Assembly: GCA_017432895.1 (NCBI GenBank)
Contig: JAFRIG010000015.1
Coordinates: 1 to 38,802, forward strand
Source of the DNA: Erysipelotrichaceae bacterium
Lineage (GTDB): Bacteria; Bacillota_I; Bacilli_A; Erysipelotrichales; Erysipelotrichaceae
DNA: 38,802 nucleotides
Direction: 5' to 3'
Shown: in pieces, positions 8,649 through 16,719 of the stretch
Numbering within the stretch: position 1 is the first letter of the stretch
Layout of the letters: the number at the start of each line of letters is the position of its first letter
Translations under genes and position numbers: made by a program
The notes under the pieces: generated by a model
What the model was told of the DNA's origin: nothing
The model's database searches: none
What the model saw: only the letters and a program-made list of their open reading frames with translations

Positions 8649-9428
8649 ATGGGCTGCTTCAAAGGAAACATCTATTCCTTTTGCCTCAAGAGGAATACCA
8701 ATATCAGCGTGATCTTCCCCGATCACTCCAATGACGTCGATCCTTTATACGAAGATGAGCCGAAAGTCCTCTATCTGCTGCACGGCCTGGGTGGTAACCA
8801 GGAGGAATGGCTGCGCTTCTCAAAGATCGAATACTACGCCAAGAAATACAACTTCGTGGTCATTATGCCTAACGGCGACCGCAGTTTCTATACCAATACC
8901 TTGCAAAATATCGGCTATTTCGACTACATCGCCGATGAACTTCCTGAGATATGTCATAAATGGTTCAATATCTCGGTAAAAAGAGAAGACACCTTCATCG
9001 CCGGAGAAAGCATGGGCGGCTATGGAGCAATCAAGATCGGCTTATCAAGACCGGAAAACTTTGCGGGTATCGCTTCTTTGTCGGGAGTCCTTGACTTCGA
9101 CAGCTTCGCCTTAATGGTTCATCAAGGAAAAATGCCGGAGATGGATCCTGCCGAGCTGGATATTCTTGAAACATCCTCAAGTCCTATGGATCTGGCCATC
9201 AGACTGGCAAAAAACGAAACAAGGCCTAAACTGCTGCAGTTATGCGGCAAGCAGGACTTTCTGATCGAAGACAACCGCCGCTTTTGCAAGAAACTTAAAA
9301 AAGCAGGATATGGACACACATATCGGGAACAGGACGGCGATCATGAATGGCCTTATTGGGATAAAGCGATCCAGTATGCCTTCATGTTTTTCCGGGAGCT
9401 GGACCTTGAAAAAACGCGATTATATTAA
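8649..9428 (+). CDS. alpha/beta-hydrolase esterase (tributyrin esterase / S-formylglutathione hydrolase type)
   Basis: This 259-residue cytosolic hydrolase has the oxyanion-hole segment LLHGLGGNQEEW (43-54), the nucleophile elbow GESMGGYGA (S121), an acid at D203 (GKQDF) and a histidine at H232 (DGDHEWPYW), a complete triad in the order of the EstA/FrmB esterase family. Relatives hydrolyse short acyl esters or S-formylglutathione. No signal peptide is visible. It sits inside the Amadori-product operon between kinase and deglycase genes, where E. coli frl has no such gene, so it may remove an acyl or carboxyl ester from an imported or intermediate compound. That role is a guess from context; the fold and triad are clear. 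Confidence 0.88.
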   Translation: MGCFKGNIYSFCLKRNTNISVIFPDHSNDVDPLYEDEPKVLYLLHGLGGNQEEWLRFSKIEYYAKKYNFVVIMPNGDRSFYTNTLQNIGYFDYIADELPEICHKWFNISVKREDTFIAGESMGGYGAIKIGLSRPENFAGIASLSGVLDFDSFALMVHQGKMPEMDPAELDILETSSSPMDLAIRLAKNETRPKLLQLCGKQDFLIEDNRRFCKKLKKAGYGHTYREQDGDHEWPYWDKAIQYAFMFFRELDLEKTRLY

Positions 9429-9442
9429 AAGGAGATTAGAAA

Positions 9443-10504
9443 ATGTTTACAGCATCGATGTGGAAAGAAAACGAAGGACCCTGTCTGAGGAACTTCGATG
9501 AAGAAAAGACCAGAGAAAGCATCAACGGTGCCCTGGCTTTAAGATCACAGATCGAAAAGATCATCGATCAGATCTGGGATGATGGTTTTGATGCCCTGTT
9601 TTTCATGGGTATCGGCGGTACCTGGGCAAGTGCCATGCAGGTCGAAGTATATATGCGCGGCAGATCCAAGCTGCCCGTCTATGTCGAAAACGCCGCCGAA
9701 TTCCTCACTACCGGAAACAGACGTTTCACCGCTCGATCCGTTTTGATCTATTCCTCCGTTTCGGGCAACACCAAAGAAATGGTCGAACTTGTCGATAGAG
9801 TCAAAGAGATCGGCGGAAGGATCTTCGCTTTCATCGACACCCCGGGTTCTTTACTGACAGCTCAAGACAAGCAGGACTATCTGATCTGCTACCCCATGAA
9901 CGAACAGCTCAAGTTCTACATGGTCGCCAACTATCTGATGTATAAAAACAATGAATTCCCGGATTATGAAAGATATAACCGTGAAATGGAAAAATACCTG
10001 GCTGAAGCTTTGATCGACACGGAAAAGAAAGCCGATGCCTGGGCTTACGATTTTGCGAAAAATAAAGTTGATTTCCTGAAAAAACATCCCGATTACCCCC
10101 ATTATTTCATCGGCTGCGGCAACCAGTATGGCGCCACCTATTCCTATGGCATGTGCTACTGGGAGGAACAGATGTGGATCAGGACCAAGTCCATCAGTGC
10201 TCCGGAATTCTTCCATGGCATGCAGGAGATCATTGTGGCAGATACTCCGGTGACCTTATTTATCGGCGAAGACGAACAGCGTCCTTTGGCTGAACGGGTA
10301 GCCCGCTTCTTACCGAAAGTCTGTGCCAACTATACGATCATCGACACCAAAGAATTCAAACTGGAAGGTATCTCTGAAGAGTTCAGAGCCTCGATCTCCC
10401 ATCTGGTGATGCGGGCAGTCAACAGCCGAGTCGATGCCTATATGGAGCTCTTCCTCAGACATCCCTTAAGCATCAGAAGATACTATCGTCAATTTGAATA
10501 TTAA
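9443..10504 (+). CDS. frlB: SIS-domain phosphosugar deglycase (FrlB-like)
   Basis: The 353-residue protein has two sugar-isomerase (SIS) domains. The first has GIGGTWASAMQ (56-66) and SSVSGNTKEMVE (104-115), the usual phosphate-binding serine/threonine cluster. The second starts near FIGCGNQYGATYS. The segment SAPEFFHGMQEI (252-263; E255 and H258) corresponds to the GEFRHGPLEI catalytic segment of E. coli FrlB, and the end RRYYRQFEY mirrors FrlB's RRYYGGLVEY. FrlB splits fructoselysine 6-phosphate into glucose 6-phosphate and lysine. Overall similarity to E. coli FrlB looks moderate, so the amine or sugar part of the substrate may differ; glucoselysine-type deglycases and FraB are relatives. 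AAGGAG precedes the start. Confidence 0.8.
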   Translation: MFTASMWKENEGPCLRNFDEEKTRESINGALALRSQIEKIIDQIWDDGFDALFFMGIGGTWASAMQVEVYMRGRSKLPVYVENAAEFLTTGNRRFTARSVLIYSSVSGNTKEMVELVDRVKEIGGRIFAFIDTPGSLLTAQDKQDYLICYPMNEQLKFYMVANYLMYKNNEFPDYERYNREMEKYLAEALIDTEKKADAWAYDFAKNKVDFLKKHPDYPHYFIGCGNQYGATYSYGMCYWEEQMWIRTKSISAPEFFHGMQEIIVADTPVTLFIGEDEQRPLAERVARFLPKVCANYTIIDTKEFKLEGISEEFRASISHLVMRAVNSRVDAYMELFLRHPLSIRRYYRQFEY

Positions 10505-10539
10505 AAAGCAGCTGTTTTAGATGCATGGAGGAATAATTT

Positions 10540-11349
10540 ATGTGGACAGAAGAAATGTTTAAAGTCAAAAAACCGATCATTGCCATGCTGCACCTGGACC
10601 CTTTGCCGGGTGACCCCTTATGGAAGTATGGCATGGATATGGATATGGTGACAGAAGATGCCCGAAAAGACCTGCTGGCCTTGCAGGAAGGCGGAGTCGA
10701 CGGCATCATCTTTTCCAATGAATTCTCATTTCCTTATCAGCGCAATGTCGACCGCAATACCATCGCCGCCATGGCCTACGTCATCGGCCGTCTAAAAGAT
10801 CAGATAAGAATCCCCTTTGGCGTCGATGCGATATCCGACGGCATTGCCTGCATCGAACTGGCGGCCGGAGTCGGTGCCTCATTTGTCAGAGGCACCTTCT
10901 CAGGCGTCTATGTCGGTGACGGCGGTTTCTACAACAACGATTTCTCTGAAGTCATCCGCCGAAGATACGCCTTGCATCTGGATGAGCTGAAAATGCTTTA
11001 CTTCATCAACCCGGAATCCGACCAGAGCCTCGACTTAAGACCTCTGAAGGATATCGCCAGGACCACTATCGCCAAAGCCGCTCCCGATGGCTTATGCATC
11101 TCCGCCGATGCGGCCGGCCAGGAGGTCGACGATGAACTGATCATTTCCGTCAAACAAAGCAATCCTGAAGTCGTCGTCTTATGCAACACGGGCTGCCGCG
11201 TTGAGACGATAGAAAGAAAACTGAAATATGCCGATGCGGCCGTCGTAGGTACGACCTTCAAATATGAAGGCAAACTGGAAAATCACGTCGATGTCGAAAG
11301 AGTAAAAGAATTTATGAACGAAGTCTATAAGATCAGAAAAAAACTTTGA
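10540..11349 (+). CDS. BtpA/SgcQ family TIM-barrel protein
   Basis: This 269-residue protein begins with the hallmark KPIIAMLHLDPLPGDP (residues 10-25) of the BtpA/SgcQ family, followed by GGVDGIIFSNEFSFPY and a C-terminal phosphate-binding-like segment AAVVGTTFKYEGKLENHVD. Bacterial SgcQ proteins lie in sugar operons, and the family is thought to be a TIM barrel that handles sugar phosphates or related metabolites; no reaction is firmly assigned for this member. A GGAGGAA ribosome binding site precedes the start. It lies between the deglycase and the second kinase, so it may act on a phosphorylated intermediate. This gene is not part of the classical E. coli frl operon. Confidence 0.8.
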   Translation: MWTEEMFKVKKPIIAMLHLDPLPGDPLWKYGMDMDMVTEDARKDLLALQEGGVDGIIFSNEFSFPYQRNVDRNTIAAMAYVIGRLKDQIRIPFGVDAISDGIACIELAAGVGASFVRGTFSGVYVGDGGFYNNDFSEVIRRRYALHLDELKMLYFINPESDQSLDLRPLKDIARTTIAKAAPDGLCISADAAGQEVDDELIISVKQSNPEVVVLCNTGCRVETIERKLKYADAAVVGTTFKYEGKLENHVDVERVKEFMNEVYKIRKKL

Positions 11350-11363
11350 AGAAAGGACTTGAA

Positions 11364-12158
11364 ATGAAAATTGCAGAGATCGGTGACAACTGTATCGACC
11401 TGTATGAACGTCTGGGAAAGAAATACCCGACCGGCAACGTCGTCGATACGGGCGTCAACCTGAAAAAACTGGGAGCCGAGGTCTCGATCATTTCCACGAC
11501 CGGAAATGATGAAAACGGAAAATGGATGATCGATTCTTTACAAGCCGAAGGCCTCGATATCAGCCACCTCAAGATCGCAGAAGGCAAGACAGCCATCACC
11601 TATATGGATATGGATGGCAATGACAGGATCCATGGCGACTATGAGGAAGGTGTTTTATCAAATATGGTCTTCGATGAAGAAGACATCCGTTTTGCCTGTG
11701 AACACGATCTGGTCCACACGGCCTTCTGGGGCAAGGCGGAAAATGTCCTGCCCAGGATCGCTGAACAAGGTACGCCGATCGCCTTTGATTACGCCGATCG
11801 TTTAGACCATCCTCTGGTCGAGCAGACCCTGCCCTATGTCACGTACGGCTTTTATTCCTACCATCGGGGCAAAGACGAATATATCGAAAATTTCCTTAAA
11901 GACAAAGTGGACAGAGGCATGAAGATCGTCATCGCCACCTTTGGTGAAGAAGGTTCCCTGGCTTACGACAAAGACGGTTTTCACAGCTGCGGTATCGTCA
12001 AAGCCGAAAAGGTCATCAATACCGTAGGCGCCGGTGACAGTTTCATTGCCGGTTTCCTTTACGGAATCTTAAGTGGTTGGAAAGTTGAAGATTGTCTGTA
12101 CAAGGGAGCCCAGGTGGCTTCTGAAGTGGTCGAAGTATTTGAACCGTGGGTCTCATAG
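11364..12158 (+). CDS. PfkB-family fructoselysine-kinase-like protein (FrlD-like), copy 2
   Basis: A second FrlD-like PfkB kinase of 264 residues. It opens KIAEIGDNCIDLYERLG, as FrlD does (IGDNCVDIYP), keeps DRIHGDYEEGVL, the HTAFWGKAE stretch and the catalytic signature NTVGAGDSFIAGF with D225. The sugar-binding motif near the N-terminus is altered: PTGNVVDTGVNLKKLG has D28 where PfkB kinases normally have a conserved asparagine. This suggests another substrate than copy 1. The start is set at ATG 11364, six bases after AAAGGA; a TTG 18 bases upstream, overlapping the previous stop, is less likely. No gene symbol is given because the substrate may not be fructoselysine. Confidence 0.85.
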   Translation: MKIAEIGDNCIDLYERLGKKYPTGNVVDTGVNLKKLGAEVSIISTTGNDENGKWMIDSLQAEGLDISHLKIAEGKTAITYMDMDGNDRIHGDYEEGVLSNMVFDEEDIRFACEHDLVHTAFWGKAENVLPRIAEQGTPIAFDYADRLDHPLVEQTLPYVTYGFYSYHRGKDEYIENFLKDKVDRGMKIVIATFGEEGSLAYDKDGFHSCGIVKAEKVINTVGAGDSFIAGFLYGILSGWKVEDCLYKGAQVASEVVEVFEPWVS

Positions 12159-12171
12159 AAAGGATAAGAAC

Positions 12172-13002
12172 ATGAAACTGGGAATGTTTACAAGCGGCTA
12201 TCAGCGCAATGATCTGGAACACATCTTCATCGATGCAAAACGTTTCGGATACGATTATATCGAACTCTGGGGCGGCAGACCCCATGCCTACGCACCGGAC
12301 CTCAAAGCCGGAGACATCAACGAGATAAAACGTCTCAGAGATAAATATGAGATAGAGATCAGAGGCTACTGTCCCGAGCATAACGCCTACCCCTACAACT
12401 ACATGATCGGTTCGGAAGCGATGCGTCAGGATGCGATCGCCTATCTGAAGCTGTGCTTCGATATGGCCAAAGAGATGGGTGCCGACTACACCCTGATCTC
12501 TGCCGCCCATGCCGGCTATGGGGCTACCTACGATCAGATCTGGGAAAGACTGACTAAAAGCGTCAGAGAACTGACCGATCACGCCGAAAAGATCGGCATG
12601 AAGATCGTCATGGAAGCTTTGACGGTCTATGAGTCCAATGTCATCAAAAATGCCAACGATCTGCAGAAATTGTTCAAGATCATCGATTCGCCCTGCCTGG
12701 TCGGTATGTGCGATATCGTTCCGCCCTTCACGCAACAGGAAAGCATCATGGACTATTTCGACAAGCTGGGCGACAAGATGTATCACATGCATCTGATCGA
12801 CGGCGTAAAAGATTCCGACAATCATGTCATGCCTGGGGAAGGGATGATCCCCATGCGGGAACTGATCAAGGAACTAAAAGAGATCAACTATGACAAGACG
12901 GCGACCATCGAACTGGTGACCGGTTACATCAACGAACCGCGTTTCTATGCCCGTCGGGCCATCGACAACGTCAGAGAGATGATGAAAGAGGCCGGTTACT
13001 GA
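12172..13002 (+). CDS. frlC: fructoselysine 3-epimerase-like sugar isomerase (FrlC)
   Basis: A 276-residue xylose-isomerase-like TIM barrel that is strikingly like E. coli FrlC: it opens KLGMFTSGYQRNDLEHIF and has ELWGGRPHAYAPDLKAGDI (34-52), AKEMGADYTLISAAHAGY and YFDKLGDKMYHMHLID. The four metal ligands expected in this fold are visible in EALTVYESN (E), GMCDIVPP (D), HMHLIDG (H) and TIELVTGY (E). FrlC interconverts fructoselysine and psicoselysine by C3 epimerisation. The start ATG follows AAAGGA by seven bases; an upstream extension of the frame overlaps the kinase and is unlikely to be used. This is the best conserved frl homologue here. Confidence 0.9.
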   Translation: MKLGMFTSGYQRNDLEHIFIDAKRFGYDYIELWGGRPHAYAPDLKAGDINEIKRLRDKYEIEIRGYCPEHNAYPYNYMIGSEAMRQDAIAYLKLCFDMAKEMGADYTLISAAHAGYGATYDQIWERLTKSVRELTDHAEKIGMKIVMEALTVYESNVIKNANDLQKLFKIIDSPCLVGMCDIVPPFTQQESIMDYFDKLGDKMYHMHLIDGVKDSDNHVMPGEGMIPMRELIKELKEINYDKTATIELVTGYINEPRFYARRAIDNVREMMKEAGY

Positions 13003-13003
13003 G

Positions 13004-13873
13004 ATGGTCATCGATATTCACGTCCATCCGGCCTTCTTTGAAGAGATCAACGAGGATAAGAAGCAGGAAGAAATCAGACACGAACAGCTCAATCTGCATA
13101 AAAACGGTACAGCTCCCTTAAAGCACTTCTTCAACAAAATGAACTGTGCCGGTATCGACTATGCCTGCCTTTTACCGCAGGACTACAGTTCTACCTGTAA
13201 CGGCAAGCCCCTTGTCAGCAACGAAGAGATCAGAAAACTTGTCGATCTTGCGCCGGATCGTTTCATCGGTTTCGCCAGTATTGATCCTCACGATGAAAAA
13301 GCGGCGGAAAAGCTGGAATACGCCTTCTCAGTCCTTGATCTCAAAGGCCTCAAGCTGCATCCTTCAAAGCAATTCTTCCATCCCGATGACAAGATCATGG
13401 AAGCCATCTACGATGTCTGTCAGCGCTATGACAGGCCCATCATCTTCCACAGTGGCTTATCTTTTGAGGCCCATGCAACCACGAAAAACTGCCATCCTCT
13501 GGATTTTGAACGGCTGGCGGAAACAAGACCTGAACTGCGCATCTGTCTGGCCCACTTCGGCTGGCCCTGGTGCCGGGAGACGGCGATGCTGATGCTGAAG
13601 TATCCCAACGTCTATACCGATACCGCCGCCCTGTATTTCGACAGTGCCAAGGAATTCTATGTGCAGATGCTGACAAAAGACGTACCGCTGACCTGGATCG
13701 ACAGGAGCCTAAGACATCAGGTAATGTTTGGGACCGATGATCCCCGCTTTGAAATGATCAGGATGTCCAAGGCGATCGAAGAACTCGGTTTCAGAGAGAG
13801 CACCATCGAACTGATCAAGGGACAAAACGCCATCGACTTCCTGCACTATGAACCGAAAGGAGCCTCCCTATGA
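13004..13873 (+). CDS. metal-dependent amidohydrolase (amidohydrolase-2 / ACMSD-like family)
   Basis: This 289-residue protein is a TIM-barrel hydrolase or decarboxylase of the amidohydrolase-2 type. Visible metal and catalytic residues are H6 and H8 (DIHVHP), H149 (IIFHSG), H184 (CLAHFGWPW) and an aspartate at 245/246 (FGTDDPRF). The family includes decarboxylases such as ACMSD and lactonases or hydrolases; the substrate here is unknown. The start ATG lies two bases after the FrlC stop codon, and its own stop overlaps the next start (ATGA), so three genes are translationally coupled. E. coli frl has no counterpart. Hydrolysis of an amide, lactone or N-acyl bond of a glycated compound is a reasonable but unproven role. 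Confidence 0.85.
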   Translation: MVIDIHVHPAFFEEINEDKKQEEIRHEQLNLHKNGTAPLKHFFNKMNCAGIDYACLLPQDYSSTCNGKPLVSNEEIRKLVDLAPDRFIGFASIDPHDEKAAEKLEYAFSVLDLKGLKLHPSKQFFHPDDKIMEAIYDVCQRYDRPIIFHSGLSFEAHATTKNCHPLDFERLAETRPELRICLAHFGWPWCRETAMLMLKYPNVYTDTAALYFDSAKEFYVQMLTKDVPLTWIDRSLRHQVMFGTDDPRFEMIRMSKAIEELGFRESTIELIKGQNAIDFLHYEPKGASL

Positions 13874-14298
13874 TCAAAGTCGTACCTCTTGAGATCATGA
13901 CGGATAAATACAATCAGTATTTCATCATCACCAGTGATGTGAAAAAGATAATCGCAGATTCCGGTATCAGAAATGGGATGGTGACTGTCGAAACCAGACA
14001 CACCACCACCGGTATCACCGTCAATGAAGCTCTGGAATGTCTGGAAAGCGATATCGACGTCTTTCTTTCCAAACTGATTCCCGAAGATGCCCCCTATGCC
14101 CATAACCACATGTTAAGGGACTATGGCAGTACGGGTGGCAACCCAACAGGCCATTTGAAAGCTATGCTGGTGGGCAACCATTGTCACTTCCCCATCATCG
14201 AGGGACAATTGATAAACGGTTCCGCCCAGGACATCTGGTTCTGCGAATTCGACGGACCTTCCATGCGCACGATTAATGTCATCATTGAAGGTGAATAA
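13870..14298 (+). CDS. yjbQ: YjbQ / UPF0047 family protein
   Basis: The 142-residue protein matches the YjbQ family: VETRHTTTGITVNEA (38-52), the central histidine-rich HNHMLRDYGSTGGNPTGHLK with a GN motif, and the C-terminal GSAQDIWFCEFDGPSMRTIN, all in family order and at full length. YjbQ proteins form small trimeric barrels; some rescue thiamine phosphate synthase loss, but the true reaction is uncertain. Its start overlaps the amidohydrolase stop (ATGA), and it is the last gene of the operon, with a strong terminator starting at the next base after its stop codon. This tight coupling suggests a role in the same pathway, perhaps on a phosphorylated or enolised intermediate. Confidence 0.88.
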   Translation: MIKVVPLEIMTDKYNQYFIITSDVKKIIADSGIRNGMVTVETRHTTTGITVNEALECLESDIDVFLSKLIPEDAPYAHNHMLRDYGSTGGNPTGHLKAMLVGNHCHFPIIEGQLINGSAQDIWFCEFDGPSMRTINVIIEGE

Positions 14299-14319
14299 AA
14301 AGCGACAAAGTCGCTTTTT
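14299..14319. terminator. bidirectional terminator between yjbQ and the second epimerase
   Basis: AAAGCGAC (14299-14306), loop AAA, GTCGCTTT (14310-14317), with T-runs on both strands (TTTTT after the stem in either direction). It separates two convergent genes. Confidence 0.9.
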
Positions 14320-14327
14320 GAAATAAC

Positions 14328-15179
14328 TCAGTTTGCCGGAATGAAGGTTTTGAGATAATCGAGACTTCGTTTATGGGCGTCGTGGGGATCGAACCAGTAG
14401 ATCGCATCGTTGATCTCCAGATCAACAATGGAATCATAATCGTGTTTTTCCAGAGTCTTGATATAATCCTTTAAAGGTAGATCACCACTGCCACAGATCT
14501 CATGATGGGCATCGGCAAAATGGATGAAGCCGATCTTTTCCGCCCCAAATTCCCTGTAATACATCTCCAGATCTTCGTGAGCTACTTCCATAGCTACGAC
14601 GTCGATACAGATCTTGAGTGCTTTGGAATCGACCGCCTGTACGATTTTCTTGATACCGCTGATATCGCTGCAAAGATTGCTTTCGTAAGGCTGCAGCTGT
14701 TCCAACATCATCGTGATGCCCTTGCTTTCGGCGTCATCACAGATCTTTCTGATCGCTTCGATGCAGATATCCATACTCTGTTCTACACTCAGATCGCGAA
14801 GTCCCGTTCCCGTGTTGATGAAAAGACGGTCCGTGCCCAGCGTTAAGGCATCATCCATCGACAGACGGAAGAAATCGATGGTCCTTTGGACGGTCTTTGG
14901 ATTAGGGTCGGCGATGCTGTAGGGATAGGCCAGTGTTTCAGGGGTATAGATGACAAACCTCATTCCCCTGTCTTCAGCTTTTCTTTTCAGCAGTTTCAGA
15001 TAAGAGACGGCTTCTTCTTCGCTGTAATCGAAACGGTAGAAATGCGGGATACCGCCCCAGAAATCGATATTGCTGATACCGATCTGTTCAAGGGAATCCA
15101 GCACATAATCAAAAGAATACTGCTGATAAGAAGGCGTCATAACGGCAAAGTCTTTCAGGCTTATTCTTGACATGTTCAC
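14328..15179 (-). CDS. second sugar-phosphate isomerase/epimerase (FrlC-like fold)
   Basis: A 283-residue xylose-isomerase-like TIM barrel, related to FrlC but more diverged. The opening KDFAVMTPSYQQYSFDYVLD and FWGGIPHFYRFDY (about 40-52) align with FrlC's TSGYQRN and LWGGRPHAYAPD. Metal ligands are present in LEQLQPYESN (E), ICIDVVAME (D), FIHFADAHHE (H) and VDLEINDAIYW (E). It should therefore be an active metal-dependent epimerase or isomerase, probably on a different ketose amine or sugar phosphate from the operon-encoded copy. It is transcribed alone, divergently from the tandem GntR genes, from a promoter overlapping theirs, so direct regulation by one of them is likely. Confidence 0.82.
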   Translation of the reverse strand: MNMSRISLKDFAVMTPSYQQYSFDYVLDSLEQIGISNIDFWGGIPHFYRFDYSEEEAVSYLKLLKRKAEDRGMRFVIYTPETLAYPYSIADPNPKTVQRTIDFFRLSMDDALTLGTDRLFINTGTGLRDLSVEQSMDICIEAIRKICDDAESKGITMMLEQLQPYESNLCSDISGIKKIVQAVDSKALKICIDVVAMEVAHEDLEMYYREFGAEKIGFIHFADAHHEICGSGDLPLKDYIKTLEKHDYDSIVDLEINDAIYWFDPHDAHKRSLDYLKTFIPAN

Positions 15180-15206
15180 TCCTTTTTTTAAAGAATCATT
15201 AAATAT

Positions 15207-15235
15207 ATAATATAAACAATGGAAAGGTCATACAA
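15207..15235 (-). promoter_or_regulatory. promoter of the second epimerase gene
   Basis: On the minus strand TTGTAT (-35, 15230-15235) and TATTAT (-10, 15207-15212) are separated by 17 bases. A TATAAT on the plus strand (15206-15211) overlaps the -10 box and may serve the regulator gene in the other direction. Confidence 0.55.
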
Positions 15236-15244
15236 GTAAAACGC

Positions 15245-15964
15245 ATGATGACGACAAGGATCCCTCCGGGGATGGAAGCGATCGAAAAACTGGAAGATTT
15301 CATCAAGGTAAACCGCCTGAAAGCCCACACGCGGATCCCGTGTGAAAAGGATCTCTGTGATCTCTGGGGCATCAGCCGTTCCACCCTGCGACAGGCCGTT
15401 GACGAACTGGTCGAAAACGGCGTCCTTTATCGCGTCATGAACAAAGGCGTCTATGTCGGCGAAGCCCGCTATCCCCGCGATATGGCCGGGGTTACCGCCA
15501 TGGTCAAAGACCTGATCGACCAGGGTCACCTCGTCAGCAAGGAGATCTTAAGCATGGAGGAAATCGAAGCCAATAAGCAGATCGCCCGAAAGTTAAGAGT
15601 CAGGCTGGGTACGAAAGTTTACGAGATCATCAAATGCCGCAGGATCGACTCCGTGCCCTGTACGATCGAAACGACCTATATCAATGCGGAACGCTATCCG
15701 GGTTTCATCACTTACTACAATGAGAACGAATCGATGGATCCGATCTTTCAGAATTACTACGATACGGTACAGACTTCCGGTACCGAACACATAAATGTTT
15801 CCTATGCGACGCAAGCGGAAGCTGAGATCCTGGGCATTGAATCGGGAGCTGCGATGTTCTATGCTTCCGGGGTCGCCCTTGATCAAAATGGCGAAACGGT
15901 CATGTATTATAAACAGCTCATCCGTTCGGATAAGTTTGTTTTTGTCGCAACGGTGGAAAGCTAA
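15245..15964 (+). CDS. GntR-family regulator with UTRA domain, copy 1
   Basis: A 239-residue transcription factor. The N-terminal winged helix-turn-helix includes RIPCEKDLCDLWGISRSTLR and AVDELVENGVLYRVMNKGVYV (about residues 32-75), the GntR/HutC pattern. The remainder is a UTRA ligand-binding domain. UTRA regulators usually respond to phosphorylated sugars and commonly repress catabolic operons; FrlR of E. coli belongs here. The first ATG of a double ATG is taken as start; no good ribosome binding site is visible, and the N-terminus is shorter than usual. It is divergent from the second epimerase and overlaps the context of a second GntR. It probably controls the island; ligand and operator are unproven. 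Confidence 0.87.
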   Translation: MMTTRIPPGMEAIEKLEDFIKVNRLKAHTRIPCEKDLCDLWGISRSTLRQAVDELVENGVLYRVMNKGVYVGEARYPRDMAGVTAMVKDLIDQGHLVSKEILSMEEIEANKQIARKLRVRLGTKVYEIIKCRRIDSVPCTIETTYINAERYPGFITYYNENESMDPIFQNYYDTVQTSGTEHINVSYATQAEAEILGIESGAAMFYASGVALDQNGETVMYYKQLIRSDKFVFVATVES

Positions 15965-15974
15965 GGAGATGGAT

Positions 15975-16694
15975 ATGGCTAAAGAAGATTACAGAATGCC
16001 GATCTACCTTCAGCTCAGGGAGATCATCCGCAATAAGATCGAAGAAGGCGAATACATGCCCGGTACAGCGATCCCCTCCGAAAACAAGCTTGCTGAAGCT
16101 TTCGGCCTCAACCGGATCACGATCAGAAATGCCGTCGATGCCCTGGTCCACGAGGGAATCTTAAGAAGAGTTCAGGGCAAAGGCGTTTTCGTCGTTGGCA
16201 AAAAGAACGAAATGTCTATCGAGGAACACGCCGGCTTTGTCGGCGATACCATCAAAGAGGACGCAAGGATCTCGATCAAGGAACTGCAGAAATCGGAAAG
16301 AGAAGCCGGCAACAAATACGCCAACCTCTTCGGACTTGAATTGGAAGATGAGATCTACTACATCAGGCAAGTCCATTCCTTAAACGGCGTTGAAACTTCG
16401 ATCGAAGATTTTTTCCTGCCCAAAAAGGTCCTGCCCTCTTTGGATACGATCAATTCCTCCGTCTTTACCTTCCGCGATATCATGTCATTCTATGGCATCA
16501 AACTGACCAGGATGAGCCAGTCTTTAAGGATCATCAAAGGCTCCGCCAAGATCAGAAAACTGCTCAATATGCCGGAAGGTGTGGCTGTACTTTTGCTGGA
16601 ATGCGATTTCTATACGGAAAACGACAAGGTCATCGCCCACAGTATCTCCTATATCCGCAGCGATATGCAATCCTTCACTGTCAATATGCATTAA
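15975..16694 (+). CDS. GntR-family regulator with UTRA domain, copy 2
   Basis: A second GntR/UTRA regulator, also 239 residues. The N-terminal PIYLQLREIIRNKIEEGEYM and AIPSENKLAEAFGLNRITIR (about 9-52) are the textbook GntR DNA-binding segment, and a UTRA domain follows (GDTIKEDARISIKELQ to the end). The start is ATG 15975, six bases after AAGGAG; an ATG six bases earlier abuts the Shine-Dalgarno sequence and cannot be used well. It begins ten bases after the first regulator's stop, so the two form one operon. Two adjacent paralogous sensors suggest two related effectors, matching the duplicated kinases and epimerases. A terminator follows immediately. Confidence 0.92.
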   Translation: MAKEDYRMPIYLQLREIIRNKIEEGEYMPGTAIPSENKLAEAFGLNRITIRNAVDALVHEGILRRVQGKGVFVVGKKNEMSIEEHAGFVGDTIKEDARISIKELQKSEREAGNKYANLFGLELEDEIYYIRQVHSLNGVETSIEDFFLPKKVLPSLDTINSSVFTFRDIMSFYGIKLTRMSQSLRIIKGSAKIRKLLNMPEGVAVLLLECDFYTENDKVIAHSISYIRSDMQSFTVNMH

Positions 16695-16696
16695 CT

Positions 16697-16719
16697 AGAC
16701 GCTTAACGGCGTCTTTTTT
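16697..16719 (+). terminator. terminator of the GntR pair
   Basis: AGACGC (16697-16702), six-base loop, GCGTCT (16709-16714) and six T. The U-tract runs into the stop codon region of the convergent acetyltransferase gene. Confidence 0.85.

Noticed and set aside
12043..12825. Long open frame of 260 codons on the minus strand opposite frlC
   Set aside because: It lies antisense to a clearly conserved FrlC-like gene; its protein has no recognisable motif and it lacks a ribosome binding site. It is a codon-usage shadow.
15219..15239. Six-codon leader frame (MERSYK) before the first GntR gene
   Set aside because: It is too short, has no ribosome binding site and is probably chance in an AT-rich promoter region.
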